From: Dipteris shenzhenensis
Lineage: Eukaryota > Polypodiophyta > Polypodiopsida > Gleicheniales
Reading direction: 5' to 3' (one strand)
Length of the DNA stretch: 64,000 nucleotides
NCBI GenBank assembly: GCA_047967505.1
Contig: CM106539.1
The notes below the pieces were generated by a model that made no database searches, had not been told where the DNA came from, and was given only the letters and a program-made list of their open reading frames with translations. The position numbers were made by a program, and so were the translations under genes. Positions 21,679-34,680 of the stretch are shown in pieces; the stretch's first letter is position 1, and each line of letters begins with the position of its first letter.

Positions 21679-21702
21679 GAGAGAGAGAGAGAGAGAGAGA
21701 GA
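21679..21702. repeat. (GA)n microsatellite, LINE tail
   Basis: A short GA run, tail of the 3' UTR fragment at 21703-21924. Confidence 0.85.
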
Positions 21703-21922
21703 TTAATGTCCGTAGGAGGCCTTGTGGGCCTATGGGAATGGGTACGGAATCAAGTAACTCATACAGGCCACTGTGGGCCAGGGCAAAGGGCTCACTAAGG
21801 CCCTTGCTGAGTACTAATATGCTATACTAGTACAAAATAGAAAAAAAGTAGCAAAATAGCATGAGGGTGGCATGAAAATATCAAGTGCTCAGAGCTAGAG
21901 TACCAAGTGCATGAACCAGGTC

Positions 21923-21924
<2 letters not shown>
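21703..21924 (-). mobile_element. RTE-like LINE 3' UTR fragment
   Basis: This 222 bp piece matches 21986-22170 and 55313-55590 through shared blocks such as AAGTAACTCATACARGCCACTGTGGGC, shortened here to GTAACTCATACAGGCCACTG, and CTTGCTGAGTACTAA. It is 5'-truncated at the next (GA)n tract. No coding sequence remains. Confidence 0.85.

Positions 21925-21985
<61 letters not shown>
21925..21985. repeat. (GA)n microsatellite, LINE tail
   Basis: A GA run of about 55 bp and a short G-containing end, the tail of the fragment at 21986-22370. Confidence 0.9.
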
Positions 21986-21986
<1 letters not shown>

Positions 21987-22370
21987 TGTATTAACATCTT
22001 CGGGAGGCCTCACGGACCTATGAGACAAAGTACATCAATAAAGTAACTCATACAAGCCACTGTGGGCTGAAGCAAAGGCTCGCTAAGGCCTTTGCTGAGT
22101 ACTAAGTTAAAAATCTCAAAATTATTCAAAAAGTCAAACATGCAAAGCTAGTGCTCCAAATACATATCCGAGCACCATGGTGGCTCTCTGATGAGATGAG
22201 ATGAGAAGATGTCACATATCTACGTCTATCGAGCCATCGCTCATTGTAGTGGGGGGTGTTCTCCACGATCTCTATATCCAGTGGGCCATATCAAGAGTGA
22301 CACCTCAACTTGGACGGTCTCCTCTTAGTAGAGCAATGATGGGCTCGACCTCTAGTGTGCATGTTGTGCT
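21986..22370 (-). mobile_element. RTE-like LINE 3' end
   Basis: The 3' UTR block (GCCTCACGGACCTATGAGAC, GTACTAAG) matches the 55.3 kb copy. It is followed by about 170 bp of the same ORF2 end as at 55600-55720. It is cut at about 22370 by the plus-strand LINE. Confidence 0.8.
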
Positions 22371-22374
22371 CATC

Positions 22375-24560
22375 ACAAAAATAAAAGCAGTAGACAGCCT
22401 ACTGGGAGTCAGGATAAAGGCAAAGCTCCAGTGGCTCCCAATGGGAATCTCACTTCACATTCTCACTTCACATGCACCTCTTGTTATTCAATCCTCGACC
22501 AAAGGACAACAACCTCCAACTGATGGCTGGCAAAGTCCAAGAAAAGTTATTTCTACTCGAAGAATTCCACCCCCCCGCACTTGGAATGGTGCATCTTCTA
22601 GCGAAAATACCCCAGAGATAAATACAGGAATTGGGATTACATGGGCTGCAGTAATAGCCAGCAGAACACTCTTCCCTGAAGAAGAGGTTGCTGCTTTGCT
22701 GTCTACTTCTCAGGCGGCTACTTCTTCTCAAGGGCGAGGCCTCGACCCTGAGATAGAAATGCAAGGCTGACCTCATAAATTTTGCTGCTGTAAATAGTTG
22801 TTACATTACTATAAATACCTGTATATATGACTGCTCACATCAAATGTTTTACACTCAATGTCCAGGGCATCTGTGACAGTAGGAAATGGAAATCTGTGTG
22901 GCTATACATCAACAGATTTCAGCCTGACATAGTGGCATTACAAGAACACAACCAACATATTTATGCCGGCAAGATAGGACACTACTGTGGATATGATATT
23001 TTCTATGCTGGGGAGCATCTTTCTCAGGGGTTGTCCTTTTGATCAAACATGAGCTTCAACCAGTCATTGCATTAAATGACAACAAAGGCAGATGGCTTGT
23101 TCTCCAATGCATTATTAGAGGAGAGGTGTTTGAATTTGCTTCAGTTTATGCACCTCAGTCCTCTAGAGAAAGAACTGCAATTTGGGAAGCCATGCAACAA
23201 TCTCCGTGGAGATATCATGCCTACATATGTGGGGATTTCAATAATGCTCCACAACGGGGAGACAACACCTCCAGACATGACCATATGTTATCTCCTGAAA
23301 GGCATGCATGGTCTCAACTACTTTTGCATCTGGATCTGGTTGACCTTTGGAAGGAATTACAGCCTTTGTCACCGGGCTATACTTTTCAACATCAAGCACG
23401 TCTGGATCGTTGGTATAGTGTTGCTCCCCAACAAAATGGGGATTTCACATGCAAAATGTGGATTGACTATGCCTTTGTCCATTCAGACCATGCACCACTA
23501 TGGTTGCGGTTAGCTTTTCATAATATGCCAGATGATAGATTGCCACATAGGAGACATCCAATTATAAACAATAGTTATTTGCAACATACTGATTTCAAGG
23601 CAATGGTTATTGAAGCATCTCATTGTCTCTCCTCTAGCAGCCATCTTCATGTTGATGGTGCCTCTAGCAGCCATCTTCATGTTGATGGTGCCTAGGATTC
23701 TTTTATTTCTAAAATGCAAGCGGTGATCAGAGCTTATGGCAAGTCTTACATGAAGACCCTGAGGGAAACCATTGCTCAGGCCAAATCTACTTGTCAAGAC
23801 CTCACTGAACTCAGTCATCATGGGTCATTGTCCATGCATGAGCAAACAACACTATGCCAGGCCAGACATTGTCTTAAACTAAATGATCATAGGAAACTTG
23901 CAAAATGGGAGACTAGAGCAAGACAAAGAGCCTTTACAGATAAAGGCTTCTCTTCCAAAGAATTTTTCAAAAGTTTACATCAGAGGAGAATCAAAACAGA
24001 AATTTGCAGAGTGCTTATGCCAGATGGATCATGGACTACTTCACGGTCACAACTTGCTTCTGTTTGTGTGCATCATTTCTCTCAACAATTTGGCTCTGCA
24101 GTTCCTCCCTCGCAACAGATTTTGCTTGCATGAAATTTACTGTTGCAACATGTTTCTCCTATCATTTCCCCCACTCAAGCTTTGGAATTGGAGGAACCCT
24201 TTACTGAGAGGGAACTGTCAGATGCGATCAAATCATGTGGCAGATGGAAATCCCCTGGATGGGATGGTTTAACAGTCGAAGTTTTTCTAGCATACTGGCC
24301 TATTTTGAAGCATTCATTGCTATATATGGTGAATGCTGCGTGGCAAAATCAGAAAATGCCAAACACATGGAAGAGAGGTCTTGTTAAACTCCTTCCCAAA
24401 AAACAAATTTGTGAGTCTTTGGCAGATTGGAGACCTATCACTCTTATGCCAATAATTTACAAAGTCACCACCAAAATTATTGTCGATCGGCTAAAGGGGA
24501 TTTTACATGATGGGTTGCATCCTACTCAATATGGCTTTGTCTTGAAGCAAATTTTCTAGC
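22375..24560 (+). mobile_element. LINE with ORF1 end, APE endonuclease and partial RT
   Basis: A plus-strand LINE truncated at both ends. A frame ending at 22770 looks like the ORF1 C-terminus. ORF2 starts at about 22827: HIKCFTLNVQGICDSRKWKS and FQPDIVALQEHN are the N-terminal endonuclease motifs (catalytic Asn and Glu). After a frameshift near 23040 come ASVYAPQS, CGDFNNAP, WIDYAFVHSDHAPLWLRL (final SDH). After a 30 bp duplication and stop, a linker and the RT N-terminus follow: GRWKSPGWDGLTVEVF, WRPITLMPIIYKVTTKII. Sequence similarity stops at about 24560 before the YADD motif. It resembles the LINE at 10.1-12.9 kb, and together the two cover most of the ORF2. Confidence 0.85.
23633..23692 (+). 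repeat. 30 bp tandem duplication in LINE ORF2
   Basis: The unit encoding SSSHLHVDGA is present twice in tandem, frame-preserving (10 codons each), and is followed by a stop. Confidence 0.9.
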
Positions 24561-24569
24561 ATAGTGACA

Positions 24570-25080
24570 AAGGTCAAGCTATTAATACTAGTCTTGGTTT
24601 GTGATCACTTTTGTGATTGACTACATATCCAATATCTAGGGAGAGGTGAAAATAGCATATTGAATATGCATGGTGAGAGAGTCAAAAGCTGTAAAGTGAG
24701 GACTAACAAAAAAAATCAATGTTTAATATAGAGCTATAGTACCCTCTCAATTGGCACCAATTAAAAAGATGAAGTCTAATTATTTTCTTAGTGTTTGTAG
24801 TTTTGAATGCCTCTTTATTACATTGAAGCTAAAATCATAGAAATACAAAATTGAACACTAAAAATAAAAAGGATAAACCACTCATGCACGCATTTATGGT
24901 TTTAAGATGAAGAAAGAGCGTATATAAAAAAATTCCCATCAATTTTTGTATTCATATTATTAGATGGACAATAATTGAGTCATAATGAAAATATTAGAAC
25001 ATTATTTTATGTTATAATTATTAAATATTTATTTTTGTAATTGTAACTCAACAGTCACTAATTAGAGCTTGTTGTTGCAA
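24570..25080. other. AT-rich, no recognisable feature
   Basis: Strongly AT-rich with only short frames. I see nothing to annotate. Confidence 0.6.
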
Positions 25081-25084
25081 CTTC

Positions 25085-25445
25085 ATGGATATTTTCACCC
25101 AAAGGCATGCACACGTTTACATGCCCATGCATGCATGCACTCATGCGCATGAACACACACACCACACCCATATGAGTGCCCCCCCACACCCACACCCACA
25201 GATGCACATGCACATGCACATAGATGCACGTGCAGACCTACACACACAAATGCAAGTACAGACGCAGATGCACACGTGCATGCACGCTTGTAGGCCACTC
25301 ACTCACTCGCTTACCCATGCTCGCTTGCCTACTTGCCCTCGCTCATCGCTCACCTTCGCTCATTCGTCCTTGTGAACTAATGCACATGCACGCGTACACA
25401 CACATACATGCACACATCCCATGCATAAACATGTGCACATGCATG

Positions 25446-25472
<27 letters not shown>
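25085..25472. repeat. CA/CATG-rich low-complexity tract with (TC)n end
   Basis: About 390 bp dominated by alternating CA, CATG and CACGCA words, including a GCACATGCACATGCACAT run near 25204, and ending in a TC microsatellite at 25446-25472. The open frames here are His/Thr-rich artefacts of the repeat. The alternating purine-pyrimidine composition could favour Z-DNA. Confidence 0.8.
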
Positions 25473-25478
<6 letters not shown>

Positions 25479-25681
25479 TGCTAAATGTTATCAAGATTAC
25501 GCTCCAGTGGAAAAAGGAGTTCTTGGTGATAGTGATGATAACATTGGTGTGCATACGAATTTGTAGCACTTGCGAGGGGGTGTCTGCCCAAGGTCTTTGT
25601 AATTATAATTTCTTGAGTAATTCAAGTACATAGGCTTAATCAATAAGTTTTTGAAAAGAATCCAAAAAACTAATAAAGAAA

Positions 25682-25686
<5 letters not shown>

Positions 25687-25712
<26 letters not shown>

Positions 25713-25745
25713 CTACACGCACGCACACAGATGCACACACATACA
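25687..25745. repeat. (AC)n microsatellite
   Basis: A CA run of about 26 bp and looser CACACG words after it. Confidence 0.88.
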
Positions 25746-25749
25746 CATA

Positions 25750-28180
25750 GATCTATCCTTAACACCTCCACCACGGTTAACATTGTGAACATAAATGAGG
25801 TCTACACAATGTTAAGCAATTCTATTGGGAATTGAAATTTATGATTGGGATGTTCAACCCTCTTCTTTTTTAATTCATTCTTACATGATATGGTTTTATT
25901 ATTCTCATTGAATTAACTAAAATTATTGTTCTTGATGTTGCGTGTGTGCACACACATATGCACATAATGATATTGGAAGATGTATCCTCAATACGCTTGT
26001 TGCGTTTGGTGGTTGCTATTGTTGTATTGGATCCAACATATATTTTTAATGCTTACGCACTTATAAATAGTTGATTTTTATTTCATTTAAAAATGAGGTT
26101 CCTATATTTGTCTTGAATGTTTTTTTTCGTATTTAATAAGCTAGATATCATTGCTATATTTGCTTGTTGATCACATGTAATTTTATTAACAAGATAGTAG
26201 ATGTTGCAATCTAATAAATGTTTTGTACATAGCTCTTCAAAGAGAAAATATGTTTACAAAGTCATGAATTGTATTTCTGGATGTCCTTTGATCATGTTCA
26301 TTGTCTTTAATTTGCTTGTTCTCGCATCTTGTCTTGCATATCACCTTTGTTTTTTTTTGGGCTTGCATGTTTGTTGATGTCTTTTGTTGTCTTCTCAAGT
26401 TTGAAAGATCTTCAACTACATTTATTAGTTTAAATCATCTCAATGCCTCAATGATTTTGATGCAAAATTTGAGAATGTCAGTCGAGATTTATGCATATAT
26501 TCATCAAGCAAATTAAAACTACAACTACACAAAAACTATCTTTACAATGAATCAACAAATATATTTCAATTGTGATGATCAACAATAAGAACATTGTGAA
26601 AAGTCAGCAAATGAGATACAATTATCAGTACGCTTGAGTTCCAATATGCTATAGGCAACTCAATCTAATTTGGAAGCAAACGATTTGGACATTCGAATTC
26701 ATCATGCAAATGATCAAATAGTTGGTCTAGGTGTAGATGTATGCCAAAGTGCATATGCATCATTTTTTTAATTCGATGATGATGCAAAAGAAGATGGAAA
26801 AGCACTCGGTAGCAAAGTGACAAATGCATTCAAATGCCAAAACAATTTTTTCATAAATCAATCAAGTGACTTGATAAAAATCAATGTCAAAGTTATTTTG
26901 CATGTGTAGACATTGTGAACCCTTAAACAATTTCAGTTGCTTCTATTGAAGATCACAATTACATAAGTGATATAGGTACAATCACCAACATATGTACCAA
27001 TCTATTCAACAAGGCATTTATAGCTTATGCCAATCCATTTTTTTAGCGTAAGACAATTTTGGTACATCATCATTTAGTTATAGTAGTTTTACGTTAGCCT
27101 ATGGAATTTTTACATTAGGTTATGGCAATTTACTTATGTAGAAAATGAGAGGATTTTTGATAATGTGCAAGAAATGCATAACAGTGTGCATCATCAAGAT
27201 ACAAGTCAATCAATGGAGTTGGACATTAGACAACAAAATTTCATCAACTTTCAAGTACATTTTTGAACATATCACCAATTCATTCATCGCTATCTTTGAA
27301 TGTGTGAAGCTCAATCAACATAATATAGCAGGTAAACAAGATGCAAGAAAATACAATATTGAAATCAGATGGAAAGAGCCATATCAAGGGTGCCATCCAA
27401 TTGCATTCCATGGTCTACAAGCATTTATTCTCTTCGTGTTCACAATAATATATTGTGGTCTATGTGCACTTGTTTAAGTACTAATAGGATCAAATATGCT
27501 GAATGCACTTAATATTTCCAACCAATGTTCTCTTCTCTTGAGTCCTTGAACATTGAAGTGTCCATCATAGCATCTCTAACTAAATGAGATGTCAATGAGC
27601 ATTAGCATACAGGTCCTGTGCCTATAATATACTTCCCTTCAATGTAAGCAAATTGCCAAGTACCCTATAAAATTGCATTACAGAGACCAGCAATCCATGA
27701 ATCATATAGAGAAATAGTATGCTTGTAAGATTCACTAGAATAGAACTAACATACTTTGACTATGTGAGATTTTTTGTGTTTCAAAAGCACTATCTATATT
27801 ATCCTCCTCCTACAATAAGCATGCTAATGAGAGTCCATTAAAATAGTCATGCTAATATGTATCAATGGATTGGTAAAGGATGTCAAACTTACTGGAAGGC
27901 TCGATGAGGCAATCCATAGTGCCACCAACTAAGCTAGCTATCTATGTAAGGACTATTACGATCTAGAACCTTGCTAGTAGTCCACCAGTCACATATATGT
28001 CTCATTTGAGCTATTGCATTATCCTTTCATGTTGCCCTTTGCCATTTCTTACATAAGTGCTTGTGTTTGAATATGAATTGAAGAATGACATAGTTTTTTA
28101 AATCTTGATTTAAGCTTTGTTTTCAATGAAACAAGCAAGAAAGGACTTTTCCTTCCATCTTATTAGCTTTTCCTCACATT
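25750..28180. other. AT-rich, no recognisable feature
   Basis: Several frames of 70-110 codons occur (for example 26301-26516 and 27145-27477), but none shows a known motif or consistent neighbours. Probably old, decayed repeats. Confidence 0.5.
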
Positions 28181-28249
28181 GAGAGTCTCACATGTTGCCA
28201 TTAAATTCGTTCTTGCCTCATTGTCCATGAAGCTTAACAAAACATGACT

Positions 28250-28490
28250 TGAAGATGTGGTCCTCTTCATTAAACTCACAAGTTGGAACTGGATGAAGCT
28301 CTTATACACCGTATACAAAAATACCAACATGACAAACATAAATAACTTTTTGTGGATTGATAGCCATGCTCCACCATGAGGTTTTTCCAAAACATTACTA
28401 GGGAGATGTGGTCCTATCTTTTAAACCCACAAGTTGCGAATGTCTAATGCTCTTGTTGTATATAAAAATATGAACATGACAAAAAATAAT
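28250..28490. repeat. diverged tandem duplication, period about 150 bp
   Basis: Two units share AGATGTGGTCCT, ACCCACAAGTTG (or ACTCACAAGTTG), then ATACAAAAATA/ATATAAAAATA and AACATGACAAA in the same order, at about 28252-28345 and 28400-28490. Confidence 0.6.
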
Positions 28491-28499
28491 ATATCATTC

Positions 28500-30020
28500 C
28501 AATCAACCAAGAAGAACAATGCTCATATTTGAGGGGGAAATATTTTTGTTTGTAGAGATTTTCCCAACCATCGATGTACATGATCAACATGGGGTCTATG
28601 CTTGTTGAAGATCCCCACTCACTGTCATCATGCATTTGATTAATAATGTCAGCACTTGACCCAAATCTAGTTGTACATTAGGAAGACAAAATGATGCTCA
28701 TGACTAGAAATATGCTTTTATGGAAAAAATTATAGCACTAGCTCCCTTTTAGCTTGAGAATGACATCTAAACAATGTCCTATTGGATTTAATCTTTTGCA
28801 AATATTCAAGACCATCTACATCACAATGCACATTGAAATTAATTTGATAATATGCATTTCATGTGCACATATGTTCCTTCTAAATTGTAGTAACACCAAA
28901 TACAACTCTCCAATTATAGTAGCATCACTATGTACTTGCTTAGTTTTATAGTGGCTTGTAATTCTCAGGATTCAATCATAGAAATGATTTTCAGACATAT
29001 GTTTTCTAGGTTTTTGTGCTTTATTTATGAACTTTCTTACTACCATATCTTTTGCCACAAGAATTTTTATTTTCTTTGAACTTTCTTGCTGTCCAATGAT
29101 ACTATCTACTCCAGGAGAGCCTTTGTGCTTTGTATTATAGAACATTACATCCACCTTTTCAAGGGTGTTTGCATGTTTTTCTTGATGAATCAGAAGTCTA
29201 CTATAAGATGGTTTTCTTGGAATTAAATAACATACATTTGTAAAAACAAAAACCTTCAAGGTGTGATCATGTTGCTTAGAAGGGGACAAATTGCCAAAAT
29301 CAATCAATGGAATGAAGATGAAACAATTTTTTGCCACAAGTAGAGTTCATTGCACTACCATTGAAAAGGAAAAGTTTCCAAAGGGTTGTTACAAAATGCC
29401 ACAATATAGTGAAATCACGAATGGAGCAAGCACCAAATCAGGCCATAGATTCCCAAAAGCATGAAACATCAAATGGCCATGATGCCACAAAGCAGGGGAA
29501 TCTCATGATGATGAAGAATTGAAAAAAATGAGGTATGAGCTAGCAATGGGTAGATGCAAAAATGAAACCCAAGCTCTTTAGTACATTTTTGAGTCCTCTT
29601 ATACTCATTTAAGCACTATGTTTGCACATATGCTGTCCCTCCTCGACTATGTCCATAATTACAACCATTGCAAAAATCTCACACCATCCCCTACCCCAAG
29701 AACAATCAATGGTAAACATCGCATCCCAATTAAGGAAATCAGAGAAGAAAAAAGCACCAAGAATCAATGTACAATTGCCACTAGAGCAAAGTTGGCCATT
29801 AGTAGCAATCAATTAGCTACATCTCACATGTCTCCATGAGCTCCAAGACCTTCAATAGAGCCTCGTATTTGCTTGCATGGTGGCAATTGAAGTCATTGAC
29901 TCCTATGATGCAATAATCAATAGATTCTTTGGTAAGGGCAAATGGATGACCATTGAAGTGACTTTGAAATTTGGGCTACCCACATAAAATGATGACTGGT
30001 GCCCCTAGGAAATTGGTATA
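28500..30020. other. no recognisable feature
   Basis: The minus-strand frame 28972-29337 (121 codons) is the longest. It is Lys/His-rich and I do not recognise it. No RNA or repeat was found that I can support. Confidence 0.5.
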
Positions 30021-30024
30021 AAAG

Positions 30025-30231
30025 GCATTGAAGGTAATCGTAGTAAATTGGGCAAAGATTTCAACTTTATATAGACTAAGTGTCAAGTGGGCATGCATTT
30101 ATGCCTACTCGCATGAAGGGGAAAATGCATTGAAGGTAGCCATAAGAGGACAAGTAAGTTAGGCAAAGCTTTCACCTTTGTACAAACCAAGTGGGCATGC
30201 ACATATTCCTACTTGCATGAAGGGGAAAAGA
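30025..30231. repeat. tandem duplication, unit about 104 bp
   Basis: Units at 30025-30128 and 30129-30231 each begin ATTGAAGGTA and end GCATGAAGGGGAAAA, with AAGTGGGCATGCA in the middle. Confidence 0.8.
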
Positions 30232-30779
30232 TCTATCAATCCAATTACCAAATGAATCGATTGATTTTTTGGATTGATCCATTCTCAAAGCCTGAAGATG
30301 AGAGTCTACAACTAGCCGCCATAGTAGTAGCAACTGGCAATTGTAGAGCAAGAACAAGCAAGCCACCTAAACTAGATAAGGGAAATAATCCTATGGTGGA
30401 AGAAAATGGTGAAGGAAGAGGAAAAACATGCCAATACTTTCAAACCGATAGAGTAAAATCGATAAGCTAAGTTGTTGCCAATAATCCCTTTTTTCTTTGA
30501 TTGGTGATTCACCACTATTAGCGGATGGAGACTGGGAGCTTGGCTATGTTGTTGGTCGCAATACTAGCCTTTCAAATCCTCCGATCCCTTGCTTATAAAT
30601 ATATGCAGTCCCTCTTCTATTAATAGTGGTAATATTCAAGCCATCATCTTTAATCTCTCCAATCCCTTTGGGAGGTGGAGTCATGGTAGTGCTTCTAATG
30701 TGAGTGAGGAAATTGAAATCTCCTATTGTGGGTACTTCTAACATGCTACAAAGACCGGTGAAGGCGCTTCCACTCTCCT

Positions 30780-32530
30780 CCCACTGTTACCACAACACAA
30801 GTAGCGGGATCTACACCCGCAACAACAATGTGCGTAGCTATAGTAAATCCTGCCATTGCTGGAGCACAAGTAGAATGGGACAAGAAAGACAAGTATGCAT
30901 ATCATTTGGTCAAGAAGAATGTATAAGATGTCATGCTAGGACAGCTCAACACCATGAAGATGTCAAAAGAAGCATGGGATATGTTCATAGCTCTTTACGA
31001 GTCTAAGAACACACGCAAAATTCTCACATAGAGAAACCAGATAAACTAGAGTTTCCACAACAGCAATGAAACTCGTCTGCTTACGTACTCAAAATCAAGG
31101 ATTACAACAATCAACTCATAGCAGTAGGAGAGACCATGAATCCCATAGAAATGGTTCAAGTCATTCTAAATGGACTAGGAGAGGGATATGAGAATCTAGT
31201 CCAAAGTATTGCCATTCAATGGTAAATTCCAACACTAGAAGAGATACAGTCAGTGTTACTTGGTGAAGAACTCATGACTCAAAACATTTTAGTAAAGTAG
31301 TCATCATCAAAGTCGGCATCAGCATCATCCTTAGCAACATCAATTTTAGCAACCAAGAGGAAATCATTCCAACAGAGGAAGCTTCTAAGGACAAGGGAAT
31401 GCATCCACCAATGTGTCAAACATTCAATGCAATTATTGTCATAAATTTGGACACTATGAAAGAGATTGCCGCAATAAGAAGTATGACCAAGGCGATCAAT
31501 CTAGCAACAATCAAGGGAATTTTTTAGGAATAGGAAATCACTACAGTGGACATTCAAGTCACATTCATTATGCCAATGCACCTGAGAATATGTTTCTTGT
31601 AAGTGAGGATATGCAGAAGAGTGAAACATTGTATCTTGACATAGATTACGATTCAAAAGGGGAATGCAGTTATCAAGTTAATCAAGCAGATCAAGATCCT
31701 TGGTACATCAACATCGCTGCATCATCTCATATGACAAAGCATCAAGAATGGTTCACAGAGATGAAACCATTAGAAGGACATAAAAATGTTATCTACACTA
31801 TAGATAACACACTGAATCTAGTTTAAGGGAAAGACATTGTCCCTATGAGCAAGTTGACTAGTACGAAAGGATTGGTGAAAGATGTACTCTATGTTCCAAA
31901 GCTCAGCAAAAACCTCTTGTCAGTTGGGCAAATGACGGAGCACAACTATCGAGTCATCTTCGATGGAGATGAATGCATGATTAGAGACCAAATCCAAAAG
32001 AAATCAGCTAGTAGGAAAAGCAATCAAGGAATGACACTTATTCAAAATGCTAGCTTCAGTTCCAAATTTACATGCCATGTCAGCTCAGCTGTAATCGATG
32101 CTACTTTCTATAGTATGGCACAAGAGATATGGACATATTAATTTCAAAAGCTTAATGCAACTCAGAAATCAGAATATGGCAATTGGCATTCTGAAACTTC
32201 AGTTTCTAGAAAAAGTTTGGGAAGCATGTTGCTTTAGTAAACAAAAGAAAACCAACTTTGGAAGAAGCACCTCTCGAGCAAGAGGTATTCTTGATTTGAT
32301 ACATACATATGTAAGGATGTACAGATGCACAACATCAATGGTTCATTTTGCTACTTGGTTTTCATCAACAACTACATCAGATATTGTTGGGTCTACTTTC
32401 TGAAAGAGAAATCTAAAGTCTTTTCCAACTTTTAAGAATTCAAAGCCATGGTTGAGAACCAGACAGGTAGAAAGATCAAAGTCATGAGATCAGATAGAGT
32501 AGGTGAATACATGTCTTTAGATAGAGTAAA
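30780..32530 (+). mobile_element. decayed copia element, gag to integrase
   Basis: Plus-strand copia domains occur in order but in broken frames. UBN2-type gag is at about 30880-31300 (SKEAWDMFIALYESKN, LGEGYENLV). A zinc knuckle, IQCNYCHKFGHYERDC, is at 31420-31470 with all CCHC residues present. The protease region at 31700-31735 has lost its DSG active site (WYINIAASSHMT where WYLDSGASSHM is usual). VPKLSKNLLSVGQM precedes the integrase at about 31890, and integrase pieces include KAMVENQTGRKIKVMRSDR near 32450. No LTRs, RT or RNase H were found. At least six stops or shifts mark it as old. Confidence 0.82.
31413..31826 (+). pseudogene. copia gag zinc knuckle to protease fragment
   Basis: The longest frame of the decayed copia element (137 codons). 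It holds the CCHC knuckle at about residues 5-20 and the degraded protease at about residues 97-105. The protease catalytic Asp is replaced by Asn and the Ser-Gly that normally follows is changed, so it could not cleave the polyprotein. Confidence 0.82.
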
Positions 32531-32539
32531 TCCTATTGG

Positions 32540-33280
32540 CTATTGTTCTAGCATTGTGCACTTTATTTGAGCCTTATAAAGCATCTTGGCTATTCTTGGC
32601 ATCATTTTCCACAAGCCTTGTAAGAAATTGGATTATATTGCAGCTTTATCTTCATCAAGAGTTTAGATTACACTTGATATAGATAATGTTTTGCAGTTGA
32701 TTTAGATAGTGTTTTTTCACAGCAGATTGAGTATATTTTCTTGCACTATGTCTACCACTAGCAACCTTAATTTGGAGGCATCTGCTAAGCTACTTGTTTG
32801 GTGACTCAAGAAACAACATTCAACATTGTGTAGCCCCAAGAGTTGCTGCAGCAGCTTGCACCTTGATAGAGAAGTTGCAATCTTCTGGAAAAATCCAAAG
32901 AAGATCAATTTGGGAAAGTCAAGGTGTAAGTGGAATAGAATCTGTAAACATCAACATATTAGCCCCCTTCTAAGAGAGCTTTCAACCTCCTATCATGGTG
33001 GAATTCTAATTCTAGAAGAGATCAACAAATGTAGAGAGGGAAGACCTCCAAGCAACATGCATGGCTCTACAAGAGGTTATAGCTTGACGTTGAAAGGCCA
33101 GTCAAAGAATGAGAATGAGAGTGTGAAGTTAAGACACTAAAGGAAGAGTTTAAGGCTCATGTCTAGACTTGGAGTGTTTGCTGATAGCATGTCAACAATA
33201 TGATGAATTATAGGAAAAGTTAGAGCAGCTCTTGTTTTGCAACTCTTTATGGAGCCCACAAAGACATCTAGACTAAAGCC
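32540..33280. other. no recognisable feature
   Basis: Continues past the last integrase match with no RT. Frame 32826-33140 (104 codons) is not recognised. Confidence 0.5.
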
Positions 33281-33329
33281 AAAGAAGGATGATGCCCCCT
33301 ACTCGAGAGTTGGAGAGGCATCCATCACT

Positions 33330-33520
33330 AATGAAAAGAAAGAAAGAAAAGTTGTTCTTTAAAAGAAAAAGGGTTGTTCTACAAAAAAAAACTATTTTGC
33401 CAAAAAATCTCTCTCTCAAAGCTATATACCACCAAAAACGTTGCTTTGCCAAAAAAGGTGCGTTGCCAAAAAAGCTAGTTCGCAAAACTATATACTGCCA
33501 AAAAAGCTATTATGCTAGTT
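33330..33520. repeat. degenerate GCCAAAAAA motif cluster
   Basis: GCCAAAAAA or a near variant recurs about six times at irregular spacing, with AAGCTATATAC words between. This looks like a decayed short tandem array. Confidence 0.5.
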
Positions 33521-33524
33521 ATCT

Positions 33525-34660
33525 TGCAAACTTACATATCGATAATGTGCGGCGGCCATCTTATCCAACTCACGGTTCTTGCCATTCCAGGTATTAGCTA
33601 TTGTTTATTCTCATTCTTTGCATATTTTCTGCATTCTTTTTACTTATAAAGCTTCTTCTTCTAAGTTCGTATAAAGAGTCAATTTTTTACCTTTTATTTT
33701 TAATGTATTTTTTCATGCTTGTAGAAAGTCAAAGGAACCTACATGACTGGTGCATGCAAGATATTGATTTCTTGAGCAAATTGTAGTATGAATACGACTA
33801 CTGATATTTAGGTAATATGCTAGTGTCGCATCTATTCGCAAGACTTCTTTGCAATACTATTGGGCCCTAATATTCTTGATGTTGCTTCAATTTGATTTCT
33901 TATAACATTCCTCTCTTTTGATGCATGTTCTCGATGGGAGGTAAAATTTGAAAGTAGCAATAGAGATAGCCGAGTTGGATACAAGGTCGAAGGATGACAT
34001 CATATGATTATAGACATGACCTAATACTATTTAGGTTGCAACCAAGGATGAGTTATGAGCTCTTATGAGTGTAGTCTTATTCATGTATTCATTGAGCTTC
34101 AATTCCCAAAAGGCACAAATCTTTGCATGTCATCAAGGCAATAATAAAATACTACCCTTGACATTTGAGAGAGAATCCGGTCATGATGGACCTTGTGTCA
34201 TGTCTCAATGTTCTTTTTTTTTTTTGCTCTTTTTTTCCTTTTAGGGAAATTTCATTAAAAGGTAGGATCCAAGTTTTATTTTAAGGAATTAGTTATGTCT
34301 CCATGACAAAAGAAGGAACTCAGCAATGAATGAATTAATAAAGACATACCAAGGACTCTGAAATTTAGAGAGCTATTATATTTAGAGAGCTATTATCATG
34401 ACAATAAGCGGGTCTCTCATGGTTAAGTAGAAGCTATCCACCACATTGTTCTTTAATTTCTTTTGGATAGCCGAAGCCGGTGCTTTTGTGCAATCATGCA
34501 GTTTTTCTAAGGATTGGTTTTACTACACACGCCTTTAATCAGGATGCTAAGGCAGTGAGTGAAAAACGCGTGACATAAGCTGGTTTGATCCTCGACTCTT
34601 GCATGACCAACCAGAGCTGCGTGGTAGCTCAGCGACTAGCGAGAGGCAATTGGCGCTTGC
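33525..34660. other. no recognisable feature
   Basis: AT-rich upstream flank of the BAHD gene. There are only short frames and a T-rich run near 34213. tRNA-like words near 34580-34640 do not form a tRNA. Confidence 0.5.
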
Positions 34661-34680
34661 CTTCATGATCTTCATACATC

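Noticed and set aside
25085-25375. His-rich 96-codon frame
   Set aside because: It is a translation of CA/CATG simple sequence; the reverse strand gives an equally long Cys/Val-rich frame.
34575-34650. TGGTTTGATCCTCGACTC and GTGGTAGCTCAG words
   Set aside because: They resemble a T-arm and a D-arm, but occur in the wrong order with no acceptor pairing on either strand.
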